Origin: Stachybotrys elegans
Lineage: Eukaryota; Ascomycota; Sordariomycetes; Hypocreales; Stachybotryaceae
DNA length: 64,000 bases
Reading direction: 5' to 3'
Assembly: GCA_020746835.1 (NCBI GenBank)
Contig: JAGPNK010000034.1
Span: 115,657 to 179,656 of the forward strand
The stretch's first letter is position 1; each line of letters begins with the position of its first letter. The position numbers and the translations under genes are program-made. Below the pieces are notes generated by a model. That model was not told the DNA's origin. It worked only from the letters and a program-made list of their open reading frames with translations, and made no database searches. Positions 22,690-33,699 of this stretch are shown one piece after another.

Positions 22690-24760
22690 TGCCTGTGCCC
22701 GCTGCTACAAGCGGAAGAAGGAGATATATTGGGTCTCCTTCCGCCATGACTGTCCAGTGCGATGGAAACTACCTGTCCTACTCACAGTGCGTCAAAGCAA
22801 AGACGCAATGTATCGGCCTCGATCGTGACTCCGCAGCTGAGCTTCGTCGAAGGTATGTCGCCTAGGGATACCTGCTCTTTGTTAACTGGGAACCATAGCC
22901 TCGTTTCATACCTTGAAGAAATGGTGGCGCAATTGGAAGTGAAGCGGGAGAGCCTGATGAATGTCAGCGCCACTGCCACGGCACCACAAACCAATCGAGC
23001 ACATTACTTTCGCCGACGTCAGATCGTGCAACTCTTGCCTATCGCATGACAGCCAGTGCAGCAAGGGACAGTACACCGGTTTCCAGCTCTTCCCAGGGTT
23101 TCCATTGGACACTGCCGTATTACAGATGCTTTTCCATGGATGCTGAGCTACCGTTTCCAGTCGCCTTTCGAAGACAACGCACCATCAACATGTCCAATGG
23201 CCCCAGCAGTGTAGCCCAACTCCCCGTTGAAGTTGCAGAAAAGCTGATATCCATCTCGAGCGTGTCCTGCCCCAGTATCCAGTCTTCCTACCAGAGGAAA
23301 TAATCGACATGTTTGAGTGCTTCAAAAGATCAGACGAAAAACATGAGCTCGTCACATCCAGTGAGCAGTTTGTTATAAGAATTATTTGGGCTATATCAAC
23401 CCTCTCCTCAAAGACTACAGGAAACTTGTTTCTGTAGTGGAATCTCTCCGTCAAGATGCTTTCGCTCGACTTGAACAGGGAGTAAGCTATCACCAGGGAA
23501 CTACCGGTACTATTCAGAAACTATTACTTCTCGCCCAATATGGCTATCTCCTTCTTTCATTTACCAACCTTTGGCAAGGAGTTGGAGATGCTACACGGAT
23601 TGCCCTGGAACTTGGCTTGCACCAGCACACCCCGAGGGAAAGTGGGCTTGATGAGCGAGCCATTGAGTTTCAGAGGCTCTTCTGGACGGTGAGTTACGAG
23701 ACAATTTCCGTGCTATTACTAACCCTGCTAGCTATACACTATCGAAAGGTCAGTTGCCATCAAATCACATCGGCCTTTTGCAGGGCATCAAATCCATGTA
23801 GCATGTCCATACGTACGCGACAAGGGGCAGTTACGAGATGAAGGCCTTTCCGATACGTATGCTCTGATTCCTTATATCGATTTCATGGACCGCCTATGCT
23901 TCCTCCGCATTCAATCAGAAATCTGTCAGGTCAACTTAACCCAATTCCCAACACCCAACTCAGCTACGAGGCGTGGCTGCTCGACGTAGAAGGTCGAATC
24001 TGATGCAAGCACTCACGCTGCAACACCGAATGGTGCAACCTCTAGTGAATTTGGCAGCTACATCAAAGTATAGGCCCACACTGATAGTGCGGCCTATTGG
24101 TCCCAATTTCAACAACTTCATGGTGTGGCATTCTACTCTGTTGCTTCACATGCCGTGCCGACGCAACCCAAATCCATCAGAAGAATCCATTGTCAAATAT
24201 TTTGACGTGGCTGTCAAGACTGCGACTGGGTACTGCTGAATACTTTGGATAAGCTGGCAATTTGATACTGTACAGCCTTTGGCACTATCGTGGTCTTGCC
24301 AGAAGGCATTGCTCTATCAAGCAAGTGTTTGAAGTCGTCCACCAAGTATCTGGGTTTTTGTGAGCTGCTTACAATCGTTGGGAAATAGAAGCCTAATGAT
24401 AGTATTAGATCCTTCTTGTGAGACAGCGGCCAGCAGCTGAGCAATGTGGCATGCTCTTTGATCGATTACGCAAAGGAGCTCTGACGTATTTTAGAGAAGA
24501 GGGTTCTGCTACAACTGAAAGCCTTGAAGCTCGACAGTTGAAGGAACTCGTCTTTAGATGGAATGCCGACTTACTCTACGCGTGGGAAGAGTCCTCTGCT
24601 AGTGTGGGCCAGTCGGCGGAGATTTCACGCTTCCTGAATTCGATATCGACCAATTATCGCTTGGTAGCAACCTGGATTTTCTCGACCTCTTCAACTTTCC
24701 TGAGGCTACAAATTTTAATACTTTCGAGCAAATGCCCATACGAGACTCCGCAGGCATAAA
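22690..24760 (+). pseudogene. Zn2Cys6 transcription factor relic 1
   Basis: A degenerate zinc cluster starts at about 22690 (YACARCYKRKK) and continues, out of frame, as QCDGNYLSYSQCVKAKTQCIG. The codon at 22779-22781 is TAC (Tyr) where the C-x2-C pattern needs Cys. An intact-looking intron (GTATGT ... CCATAG, ending 22900) leads to a coiled-coil segment, SYLEEMVAQLEVKRESL. The middle homology region is recognisable at 23540-23690 (GVGDATRIALELGLHQHTPR, then a WTVSY junction with intron) and continues as IHVACPYVRDKGQLRDEGLS and FMDRLCFLRIQSEI near 23830-23920. The C-terminal part (24470-24680) reads as helices with WNADLLYAWEESSASVG. Multiple stops and shifts lie between. It was probably the pathway-specific regulator of the relic cluster. 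Confidence 0.75.
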
Positions 24761-24849
24761 TTATCCAAGCGACTTTGGACACAAATAAAGTGAGTTCCGC
24801 TGCTCATGAAGAACCCCAGGTAGCGGCTTTTGACGAGTCTCAACTCAGG

Positions 24850-25740
24850 GCGCTCATGCATAAGATACCTGTCTGCTCACGCTGCAAGCGGAGGGTCAAG
24901 TGCGACACGAATCTCCAACGTGTCGACCCTACGCGAGACTAGACCGAGAGTGCTGTTATTGGGACACTGCGTTGGGAGAAGACACGTCTCGCAAGTAAGC
25001 ATTCACCACCAACAACAAGGTTGCTAACTTCATAGACACATACATGCATTACACAAACACGCGTCAAAGCTAATAAAATCAACCAATTAGAACACATGGA
25101 TGCACTTGCCGAGTCGAATACAACTGGCGCTCTTTAGCAAAATGACAGCCTAGATCACAACTGTAACCACAGCATTGTTTCAAGTATATTGTATCAGAAA
25201 TATCCAAATGATGGGGACCCAACCAGTGCCTTTGCTCGTCTCGCGACCACTGTTGGAAAATCAAGCCTCGTACCTAAGCCAGAAAAAGCCGGACTTGCTG
25301 TTGCTCGGCCATCAATGTTGTTAGAGACTCTATGCAACTCGCTCACACTCAACCTCGGAACCATGTCGAAGCCAGAGGCTGAGACTTTGGTATGGTACTA
25401 TTTCCGTTCTATTGAGGCCGTATATCCCATCCTCGGCCGAGATCCGATACAGCAGACACTGAACCGGTTATATGAAAACAGTGAGGCCACCAGTATCGAT
25501 GGACTATGCCTCAATCTCCTATTTGGGATATCTTTGTCCCTCTCGAACATGACCAGCGGCTACAGGTTATCGTAGACACTTATCTCCACGAGGCAATCGC
25601 CATCGGCATTTCTGGGGATCATTTCGTTCACCCTTCCAATGAAGCACTGCAGTTGGTGCCATTGTTGTGCATGTACTCTTGGCTCCGTCCTAGCACCATG
25701 GATATGCAATCAGAGGTAAAAGAAGTAGTAGAAAGATAGT
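24850..25740 (+). pseudogene. Zn2Cys6 transcription factor relic 2, 3' truncated
   Basis: Starts with a zinc cluster KIPVCSRCKRRVKCDTN (24856-24908); after a one-base shift it continues CRPYARLDRECCYWDTALGE. The codon at 24930-24932 is TAC (Tyr) where the second half needs C-x2-C. A GTAAGC-type donor follows. The 25250-25700 stretch matches the fungal-specific domain (ARPSMLLETLCNSLTLNLG, then EAETLVWYYFRSIEAVYPIL, and in another frame RLQVIVDTYLHEAIAIGISG). The similarity ends abruptly near 25720, so the 3' half is missing. It sits in tandem with relic 1, and the terpene synthase stop lies only about 100 bp beyond. Confidence 0.72.
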
Positions 25741-25844
25741 ACCACAGGGTAGTTCTTAGTGCCCGCAACTAATGCAGTCATAAATAGGAGAGAAAAAAGA
25801 AAATTCATAGTCAAGCAACCCTGCGTAGGGTAGCCGGACAAGTG

Positions 25845-27121
25845 TCATATAATCAACACATCATCAATGGGTACTGGCCCAATTGCGTCAGCCGTCTGTG
25901 TCCTCGGCAGCAGCCGGACTCTTCGTGTCCGCTTGATATCCAGGCCACGTTTGCCAAAGTACCTCTGGCTCTCATAGCTCCAGTGTAGCACCCCACTGAC
26001 ACACTGGGCCATGCCGTCTACCAGTGTCTGTATCTCTAGATCAATAGGTCCTACGTACCGCGGTACCTGCGAGTACAGCTCATAGAATCTCTCCATCTTC
26101 TCATCCGAGAGCTCTCCCGCCCTGTCTATACCTCCCTGGACGTCTAGATGGTACTTGTGCATCAGAACCGTAACAATGTTGTGCTCGTCGTCCCCTACGG
26201 CCTGCTCTTTATTGTACGACAGAACGTCCTGCAAAATGAGGTGAGAATGTGGAGGTCCACCAGCGAGGTCTGACTTACATTGGCAATAACAATTATGTCA
26301 ACCGCCAAAGTTTCCAGCTCGACGATGACGGGGTGTTGTCTGACCTCGTCGGGGATGTCACTGTCCATCTCATAGAGTGCAATGGTTGATGGGGCACCAG
26401 ATGTGTGGTGCCACACCATGAGAAACGCGTCCAGATCCAAAACGATCGACTTGGATCGGTACTGGGCTTGCTTCACCACGCTTACTACATAATCTCTCCA
26501 TGTTGCCCAAAACCGCCGTCTGAAGGTCTCTGTGGCGGTCCTGGGGATTCGTAGCCAGAATCTGTAAAGTTGGATCAGCAAAGCACTATCATGGGTGCGG
26601 TATGGAGCTTACGACCGGCTTATTTCACCTCCGACCCATTCTCCATCTGGTCGTGGGTTGTCGGGATTCTCCAGGGGAGCAAGCAGTGCCTGTGCCTGGT
26701 CTGCAACCTCCTCAGGAGATGCCTTGTCCGAGTATTCATCAAACATGAAGAAGAGATGCATTAGATCGCAGCCGGATCTCACTTGTTCTGCAGACGCGTG
26801 AGAATCGAGCCTTTGTCAAGAGGTTAGTTGAGTCAAGGTCCCCTACCTCGGGTCATTCTTGCATAACACATTCCAGCCAGGAGATCTTGGTTCAGACTTT
26901 ATGTTAGCTTGCCTTGTATCGATCAGCTGGGACTGAAGATTGGAGGACTGACTGAGCTTCCCCTTTTCGTGGACCAAACACTGCATTTCGGGATCAAACG
27001 CCCTAAAGCTTGCTGACCACTCCAGGCACTCCTTCTCCAATTCCTCAACGAACGGGCTGACAAGCCGAGGCCATTTCCACCCGCTCTCAAGGATGGGGAG
27101 TCTGACTTCTAGACCACTCAT
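25845..27121 (-). CDS. Sesquiterpene synthase (class I terpene cyclase)
   Basis: Four exons (27121-26847, 26810-26613, 26561-26279, 26228-25845) join in frame to 379 aa, the normal size for fungal sesquiterpene cyclases. The first metal motif is DEYSD (residues 116-120, after GCDLMHLFFMF), the second is the NSE triad N252-D-V-L-S256-x3-E260 (split by the last intron), and an Arg-Tyr pair lies near the C-terminus (SQRYFGKRG). These bind three Mg2+ and the diphosphate of farnesyl diphosphate. The overall pattern (IPDEVRQHPVIVELETLAVD, then EQAVGDDEHNIVTVLMH) recalls protoilludene/presilphiperfolanol-type enzymes. The product cannot be predicted. The proposed first intron is only 36 nt (GTAGGG ... 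CAAAG), so the first junction is less certain than the others. It is divergent from the P450 and probably forms a two-gene pathway with it. Confidence 0.87.
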
Positions 27122-28045
27122 TCTACAAGTGTGTAAATGGTAAAGATGACTTCCTGAAAGCAAGTAGGGTTTTACGCAAAGACCTGCATTCGAAGACAGT
27201 CAGCCGGCAGGCTGGCTTTAATAGTTGTCAGACTGGTGGGACCGGCCACTTTCGCATTCTATCTGATCCTCACCGACACGTTGCTCACGACGATAGCCTC
27301 TTGCCGGCCCTGGTTCGGACACGGAGCATGCCCGCTCGTCCTGCACATCCTCTATCCACAAGCGGGCCCTAGGGTTTCTGAGATGATGCTATAATGGTAG
27401 AATGCTGACATTTCTTGTGATTCTAGTAATAGTATGGCTTCATGGTCACATTGCCAAGCTCGATGAGGAAATTAAAAGGGGAAGGAGGGACGAGCAGCAG
27501 TTATGGCAAAGGCGAGCGGCAAGAAGCAAAGGATTATTCGGCCCGCTCTAAATCGTTCGATATATCCTTGTTGTTACACTCGGGATGATTGAGTAGCTGC
27601 TTGGATCTACAAATGGAAATTGTAGGTGGACACGGTAAGCTAGCTACAGAACAACTAGACCTGAATTGACATATGCTGTTCTTGGCAATGCTTTGCCAAG
27701 CACTCTTACAGCATTCGATGCTTATGAGAGATAATCGAAGAGAATAAAAGCTCAGATGGACAGGGAGAAAAAGCCTGTCATGTCCGTCAGCTCACCGTAA
27801 GCCTTGCACGTAAGCGGTGAAGGATGTCAAGGCCAGGACAAATTTCCACCGCACACACATGAATCGTCACAAAATGATGCTGTCAAAGCAGCATAACTAG
27901 CGCTCGTATCGCCCCCCAACTTTGTTTCTTATTTTCAATGTTTTGCCTGTAGAATATCTATTAAGAGCTTTTGGACCCCAGTCTCGGATGCGAGCCTTTC
28001 TAGCATTCCCATCTGTCCTCGACATGCTTTGCCAGTAAACGCATC
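27122..28045. promoter_or_regulatory. Shared divergent promoter region of terpene synthase and P450
   Basis: This 924-bp region lies between the start codons of two divergently transcribed genes, the usual arrangement for co-regulated biosynthetic pairs. No coding frame is seen. A GTGTCCGAACCAGGGCCGGC-like GC-rich patch (about 27295-27350) is bounded by AT-rich flanks. I could not identify a specific operator; the regulatory role follows from position. Confidence 0.5.
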
Positions 28046-29725
28046 ATGACTCTGTCTAATATTAGTGGCTCTTTGTCGGTGTTTGGTATTATCGCCACAC
28101 TCACAGGTGCCATCACAGTCTACTTGGCCGGCAAAGTGGTGTACACAGTGAGGCTACATCCTCTGTCCAGGTTTCCTGGCCCGGTCTACGCATCTCTGAG
28201 CAGCATCCCTTTCTGGATTGCCTGCATCACAGGCCGACAGGTCCAATGGATGCAGCGACTACACACGCGATTTGGCCCTGTTGTCCGTTACAGTCCCAAT
28301 GCGCTGAACTACGTCGACCAAGATCACGCCGCGTGGAGAGGCATACATGGTCAAGAGAAGGGCGGCAGAGAATTTCCCAAGGCCCGGGAATGGTTTGTCG
28401 CTCCCTACAACGGTAAAGGATTCCAAGAAAATGGTGAATGCATGCTGAATGATGGCCGTGATATAGGTGTCTATGGCATCAATAGTGCACCCGCGCACCA
28501 AGATCATCGCCGCTTTCGCCAGGTATTTGCCCCCGCCTTTTCCGCCCGCGCATTGAAGATGCAGGAGCCGATATTCCAACAAAACATCGACCTGCTGCTG
28601 TCCGCGCTGGGCGAAGCTGCTGCCGCGGGCGAGCCCGTCAACATGGTGGAAATGTACCAATTCACCACCTTTGACATCATGGGCCACCTCACCTTCGGGA
28701 AGCCCCTCGGCCTGCTTCATAACAAAGCCTACTCTAAGTGGGTTGACGCTGTGTTTGACTCTATTAGGGCTATTCCCATTGCCCAGGTCATCCAATACTT
28801 CCCGGTGCTCAACTACCTGTTCAAACTAGTTGAACCTCAGTCGATCAAGCAGATGAAGTACAACCATTTCAAGTACTCTGCAGACCGAGTAGACGAGAGA
28901 CTGAAGCGGGGGTCCGAGGAGGCGGATATCTGGAGCATGGTGATGGATGCGGATGAAGATAAGAGGCTCAGCTTGGAGGAGATGCATTGCCATGGCGATG
29001 TATTTATGCTGGCGGGGAGCGAGACTACTGGTAAGTGATGCACGTTCCCTTGACCCTATCTCTGCCACAGCCATAAACCCTGACCATGAAGTGCACAGGC
29101 ACCTCACTCTCGGGCCTGACCTACTACCTTCTCATAAATCCAGACAAGTTGGCTCTGCTTGTGGGTGAGATTCGCACTGCCTTTCCAAGCGGTAGTGACC
29201 TCGACATGCAACACGTCGCAGAGCTCAAGTACCTGAGTGCATGTAAGTTTGAGCCAACACACAATTCGCATCCACGGTTCCTCAACTATGTTAGGTATAA
29301 AAGAAGCACTCCGTCTCTATCCACCCGTGCCAGTCGGCGTCCCCCGAGTCGTGCCGAGCGTCGAGGCCGGCCGGAACCTACCAGGCGGCCCCGTCCCTAC
29401 CGGGACTCGGGTTTCTGTACACCACTTTTCCACATATCACAGTCCAACCAACTTCCGTGACCCGGACAGCTTTGTGCCTGAGCGCTGGCTCAATGACCCC
29501 ACCTATAACTGCGACAACCGTTCATGTTTCCGGCCCTTTGCCATTGGTCCCCGCGACTGCTTGGGACAGGGCATGGCTATGCACGAGATGCAGCTTTTGG
29601 TTGCTTCGGTCTTGCTCAAGTTTAATATGGAGCTGTGCGAGGATAGTTTACAGTGGGATGATCAGAGGGCGTTTGTCCTCTGGGAAAAGAAACCCTTAAT
29701 GTGTCGACTTACCCCGGTGTCATGA
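28046..29725 (+). CDS. Cytochrome P450 monooxygenase (CYP65-like)
   Basis: Exons 28046-29030, 29099-29242 and 29295-29725 (introns 68 and 52 nt with GTAAGT donors) give 519 aa. An N-terminal hydrophobic anchor (IIATLTGAITVYLAGKVVYT) is followed by the proline hinge RFPGP. The I-helix has AGSETT near residue 325, the K-helix ExxR is in KEALRLYPP, PERW follows, and the heme-binding loop is FAIGPRDCLG with the axial Cys at residue 465. All essential elements are present. The general pattern, including HQDHRRFRQVFAPAFSARAL in the C-helix region, recalls the CYP65/trichothecene-hydroxylase group; that assignment is from memory. It probably oxidises the terpene made by the neighbouring synthase at the ER membrane. 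Confidence 0.9.
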
Positions 29726-30162
29726 GACTCCTGAATACGACACAATCTTTGCAAACCCAGCGCAGGGAAAATGCAAGACCGTAGCGTCGAAATGTCGAGT
29801 TCGCAAGGGGGATAGGAATAAGAGCGATATGAACGTAACGGTAATATTGCTCCACCACGGCGCCATGTACCGTCATCTTGATATGGTGATTTCTCTACAT
29901 CAGAAACGCTTGTTAGATACCATACACCTAGAGAAATCACCGATAAAGAGTGATTATTGAAAGAGAATTTGAAATACTCGAGGACAACATGATACCGTAG
30001 CTAACCTTTAACGATTCCAGACCTCTTGAAACCTACAAATCAAATTGATCCATCTACTTGGCCAAAAGAACCCAAACTGATCCGGTGACTTGGCTAGTCA
30101 TGCCCTACTATACTCAAGCCCAAAACATAGCCATGGCTTTACTAGATACCATCTTTGACGTA
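29726..30162. other. Intergenic region, no gene seen
   Basis: Convergent 3' ends of the P450 and the small secreted protein gene. No coding or repeat signal. Confidence 0.5.
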
Positions 30163-30600
30163 TTAAGGACATATAAAGCTCTCCCGGCAGCCAACTCCAT
30201 CAGCCTGCTCCCAATCTTGACACTCCAGGGCTCGCCCTAGGTTAGTCCTGATCCTTTTATAGTAGATTGAGCCCTCAGGTTTCTCTCTATTATCGACCCG
30301 GATGGTTACCTGCTCGGGCAGATGGCCTTGGATGTGGACCTCGGATTCGCTAGTATAGGTTGGGTAAAATGACGTAAGATTGCATTTGTTGTCAAAGAGC
30401 GCGAAATTACGGTATCGGCTTTCATGTTGGGTGTCTGATCCTCGCTCGGTAGCAATGTATATGTGGCAGTGATCTTCGCGAGAAGGGATGCAAGGAGGCC
30501 AACCGTGCAACTGATTAGGGCTGTCATTCTTTTGACGGGCCTCGAGAGTTAAGGCAGAGGCCTGAAGAACAAAAGCCAAGACGGTTAATGAGGATTGCAT
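30163..30600 (-). CDS. Small secreted cysteine-containing protein, effector-like
   Basis: A single exon encodes 145 aa from the ATG at 30600-30598. The first 16 or so residues (MQSSLTVLAFVLQASA) are a clear signal peptide. The mature part has six cysteines (in PPCIP, DHCHI, NKCNL, LECQD, VGCRE and FICP), enough for three disulfides, and no membrane segment or catalytic motif. I recognise no family. Secretion, small size and paired cysteines are what one sees in fungal effectors and secreted antimicrobial or adhesion proteins, but nothing in the sequence decides among them. It lies next to the terpene pair but is probably independent of it. The frame is intact and flanked by AT-rich DNA. Confidence 0.7.
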   Translation of the reverse strand: MQSSLTVLAFVLQASALTLEARQKNDSPNQLHGWPPCIPSREDHCHIYIATERGSDTQHESRYRNFALFDNKCNLTSFYPTYTSESEVHIQGHLPEQVTIRVDNREKPEGSIYYKRIRTNLGRALECQDWEQADGVGCRESFICP

Positions 30601-32029
30601 AATATAAAGTTAAGACTGATCCAAAGGGATGACTGATTCTAGGGAGAAAAGAAATGTAGGTGGAGATAATAGACTTGGTAACTGATTTTTGCTCTTATTG
30701 ATCCTTTAATAATAAAGTGCGAGCATGTTTTATAATAGCCAAGTCACTCTATAAGTCATTGATCCTCAAGATTTTATACACTGCGTCTTGCTTAGTCTTA
30801 GTCAGACCCTGAAATAAAAGTAAATCTGGCTAATTTTAACCGTGACTGTATTATGAATCCTGTTTGACAACATCTGCAACGGACAACCGTCCCAGCTTCT
30901 CCTCAAGTGCGTCATGCCCGTTTGTCTACACTCAGTAAGCCAATGCTTCATTAGCGGCACTCTGCATCGTCGTGTATAGATGAATCCGTCATGCTTTCCT
31001 CGGAACGTGCGGATGCCGAAGGCTACGAACCACAGCCTAGTGACCTGCTTCAATTTTCAAGCGTCTTTACGGAATCCCGGAAACCGTCAGCCCCGTCTTA
31101 TGACCACGTCAACACACTTGAGACATAGAATTATGATACAAATCACCCCCCACACAATCCAACCCTTCTCATATGTCCGCATCGTAGCCCAGCCCAGAGC
31201 TTGATAGTCCAAGTATGCAAGCCATCCTCTGCTCATGCCAGCCAAACAAAACCCAAAGTATAGAAGGTCGGTTGCTTTGACGCCGGTCGTGCGCTTAGTA
31301 GCTAGTAAGAAACAGAGTCAGATCATCCTGAGCCGCGTGTGCATTCGGTATCTCTCACCTAATGACATATTTCTTGTTTGCTTCGAGCAGTGGTATAGTG
31401 TGTCGCCAATGATGCTCGCGGGGTGTCTTCTCTCAAGAATCAAGCTAGCCGCGAGGCAGATTCAGACCAGGCAGGAAGAACGTTTCCTTTTGTGCCAGCT
31501 GAAATTCCAACTTAGCCAAGCCACCCTTGCTGCGTGTTTTTAATAGAACCGGAAGAGTGGGAGATGGCAGTTGTTTCAGGTTCGGTGTCTGACATTTTCG
31601 GTGCCCCGCTGAGGGGAAGACGTGCGGCCAAAGGGATCGGCAATCTCACAGTCGTAACATTACCTTATGGGGTGTCAACTTGGAATGTGGGTGTGCGTGC
31701 TAAGACTTAAACGGCGGAAAACAAGCGCGGAAGCAGTCTACATGCAGCATGCTTAGTTCCATTCATAAGATTCTTTGTTTAAGCGCGGAAGCCTACATGC
31801 AACCTGCTTAGGATTACATGATTCTTTGTTTCGAGAGTTCCTAAGCGCCTGGGGCGTAGTTTGCTCTAAGTATAGCCATCTTGGTCATGAGACTTCATAG
31901 TCGAGGATACTTACATCTGTGAGAAAGTGAGGTATAAAGAACACCGATTCTCTTTGGCAATACACAGCAAACTTCAATCGTATCTAAGTTTATCCTTCAA
32001 ATTAGTCACTTGTTCAACCTATTCACCCC
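30601..32029. other. Long AT-rich intergenic region
   Basis: Holds the promoters of two secreted-protein genes and a short tandem duplication (31723-31831). No coding frame is convincing. Confidence 0.5.
31723..31831. repeat. Imperfect tandem duplication, two copies of about 55 bp
   Basis: Copy 1 spans 31723-31780 and copy 2 spans 31781-31831. Both begin AAGCGCGGAAGC, contain CTACATGCA and CTGCTTAG/ATGCTTAG, and end GATTCTTTGTTT. They differ by small gaps and several substitutions. Function unknown. Confidence 0.8.
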
Positions 32030-32942
32030 ATGGAAATGAAGGCTACCTGGCTGGTCTTTGGCTTGGCTCTCGTCAATGCCTTGCCTAATCCTACTACCTC
32101 TGATTCTAGAATCATTTTGAGGGACCATGCTGTTTCCCATGTATAGCTCTATCCCAGTTTTGAGAGAGATGGCCTTGATATATTCGTCCCAAAATCAATG
32201 GACTTGGTTCCTAATTCCAGAAGAGATCCTGGTAAGATGCCTTTGCTATTACAAGTACCTTTCTCATTCCAGAACTGCCAGCATATACGCCAAGACTCGA
32301 AACATCACTCGCGATTTGGACGAACCTAGCCGCTTCGACTTTTATAAGAAATGGGTGACAAGAATTGCATCACTGCCGGCTCTTGGTTACAACGTGTATG
32401 GGTTGGCTGGAGATTGCATTTAGACCGCTTTTTCGGCCATTATGGCCGCTGCGGCGTACGGGGAGTGGATTGTTCATGTGGTTCACACGGTCAACATTTA
32501 CGCGACGGCTAAGATGAACGAATACGTTGGAGACTCACTCAACCGAATCATCCACATGGGACCATTCGTCCAACCTGAGATACCTCTGCGTACCAAGAGA
32601 GACAAGCGAACACATCTCATAGCTCGGGCAGAGGATGCCTTGACTGCCAAGCTCGGCCACGACGTCCATCATGTCGGCACATGGGATTGCTTCGACCCTA
32701 GCCAGCCTGCAAAACCGGGGGAGCAAGAACCCCAAGAGCACCTCATGTTCGGCTTACGTCAAGACGGCGTCGACTTTCACGTCGCCTTCATGGGTAGGAA
32801 CCCCATCACGTTGGAGCATCGTATCAAGGTTGGAAACGGACCTGGTCCTCGTACAGAGCTCAACAAGCGCCGCCTGGGGCTGCATGCCCGTGATGACTCC
32901 AATGTCCGATACAACAAACAATACTTGATCGGGGCGGCTTAG
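32030..32942 (+). pseudogene. Secreted protein gene with a nonsense codon
   Basis: The ATG at 32030 opens a signal peptide (MEMKATWLVFGLALVNALP) that runs into a stop within about 39 codons. The body is in another frame and begins after a good intron-like segment (GTAAGATGCC to CATTCCAG, about 32231-32270). It reads NITRDLDEPSRFDFYKKW and ALGYNVYGLAGDC. It then meets TAG at 32421-32423, and continues in the same frame for 173 codons (TAFSAIMAAAAYGEWIVHV ... NKQYLIGAA). One C to T change in a CAG codon would explain the TAG, and CpA to TpA is the typical RIP context. No family is recognised. The start region also needs a frame change, so I call it a relic, although an unpredicted intron over the stop is possible. 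Confidence 0.5.
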
Positions 32943-33699
32943 ATGCGTTTGGAAGGAGCGACAATATGGACTTTGAAGATGTAGAGTTGGACCCCAAGAC
33001 GAATATGGATTGGTTGCATGCCGAGATAGAGTGCAGTTTGGAGAAAGAGGGTCCGAACAGTGGTTTTCCGGGCCTCTGGTTTCGAGTCCTCGACAGGAAA
33101 TGGAGAATGGAGTTTTTGTCGCAGGAGCGCTCGCTGCATTCGGGCCTGACCGGCCGTCGATTATCAACTATATGGACTATGACCATGGCCTACATGAGGT
33201 AGAGCCTGAGTGTTTAGTTGGTGATGACTTCGATACCTAGGCTGCCAGGGCCAAACTGGAGAGCGAAGTTTCTACAGCGTTTTCTATTCATAATTCATTG
33301 CTCTATCCGCATCAAGTTCACTCTGTGGTCTTGGCCATGTAGTGATCTCTTGCGCAATGCGAGCCATGTAGCCTGCCTATTCTCTATACATCATAATGTG
33401 GCATAGGTTCATCCCACAGGTCTATTAGTATAATAGCTCAAATGTGACGTTTACAAATAGCCATGATGGAAATTTCACCTCAGACAGATGGTGCTATAGA
33501 CTTGCTCTTAAGCTTAAGGGGCTCTTGTACTGTCTCATAGAGCCATCATTACATTTTTGACCTGGCAATGCCTCTGTTGGCTGACTGATGCATCTCATTC
33601 AATAACGGATCCTCTGGCGATACCTCTAGGCGTAGTATCGGCCGTTCTGAGGTTCTTCATCACCTTGATCTCTTATTCCAAATGTCACGTGTTCCACCT
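32943..33699. other. Intergenic region, no gene seen
   Basis: Several short frames on both strands, none with coding character. The end nearest 33700 may still hold the eroded 3' end of the membrane-protein relic. Confidence 0.4.

Noticed and set aside
17190..25740. All frame breaks here being sequencing or assembly indel errors
   Set aside because: Intact multi-exon genes immediately outside (HET, terpene synthase, P450) need no corrections, and substitutions to stops and Cys to Tyr changes also occur, so true decay is the better explanation. Read-level checking would settle it.
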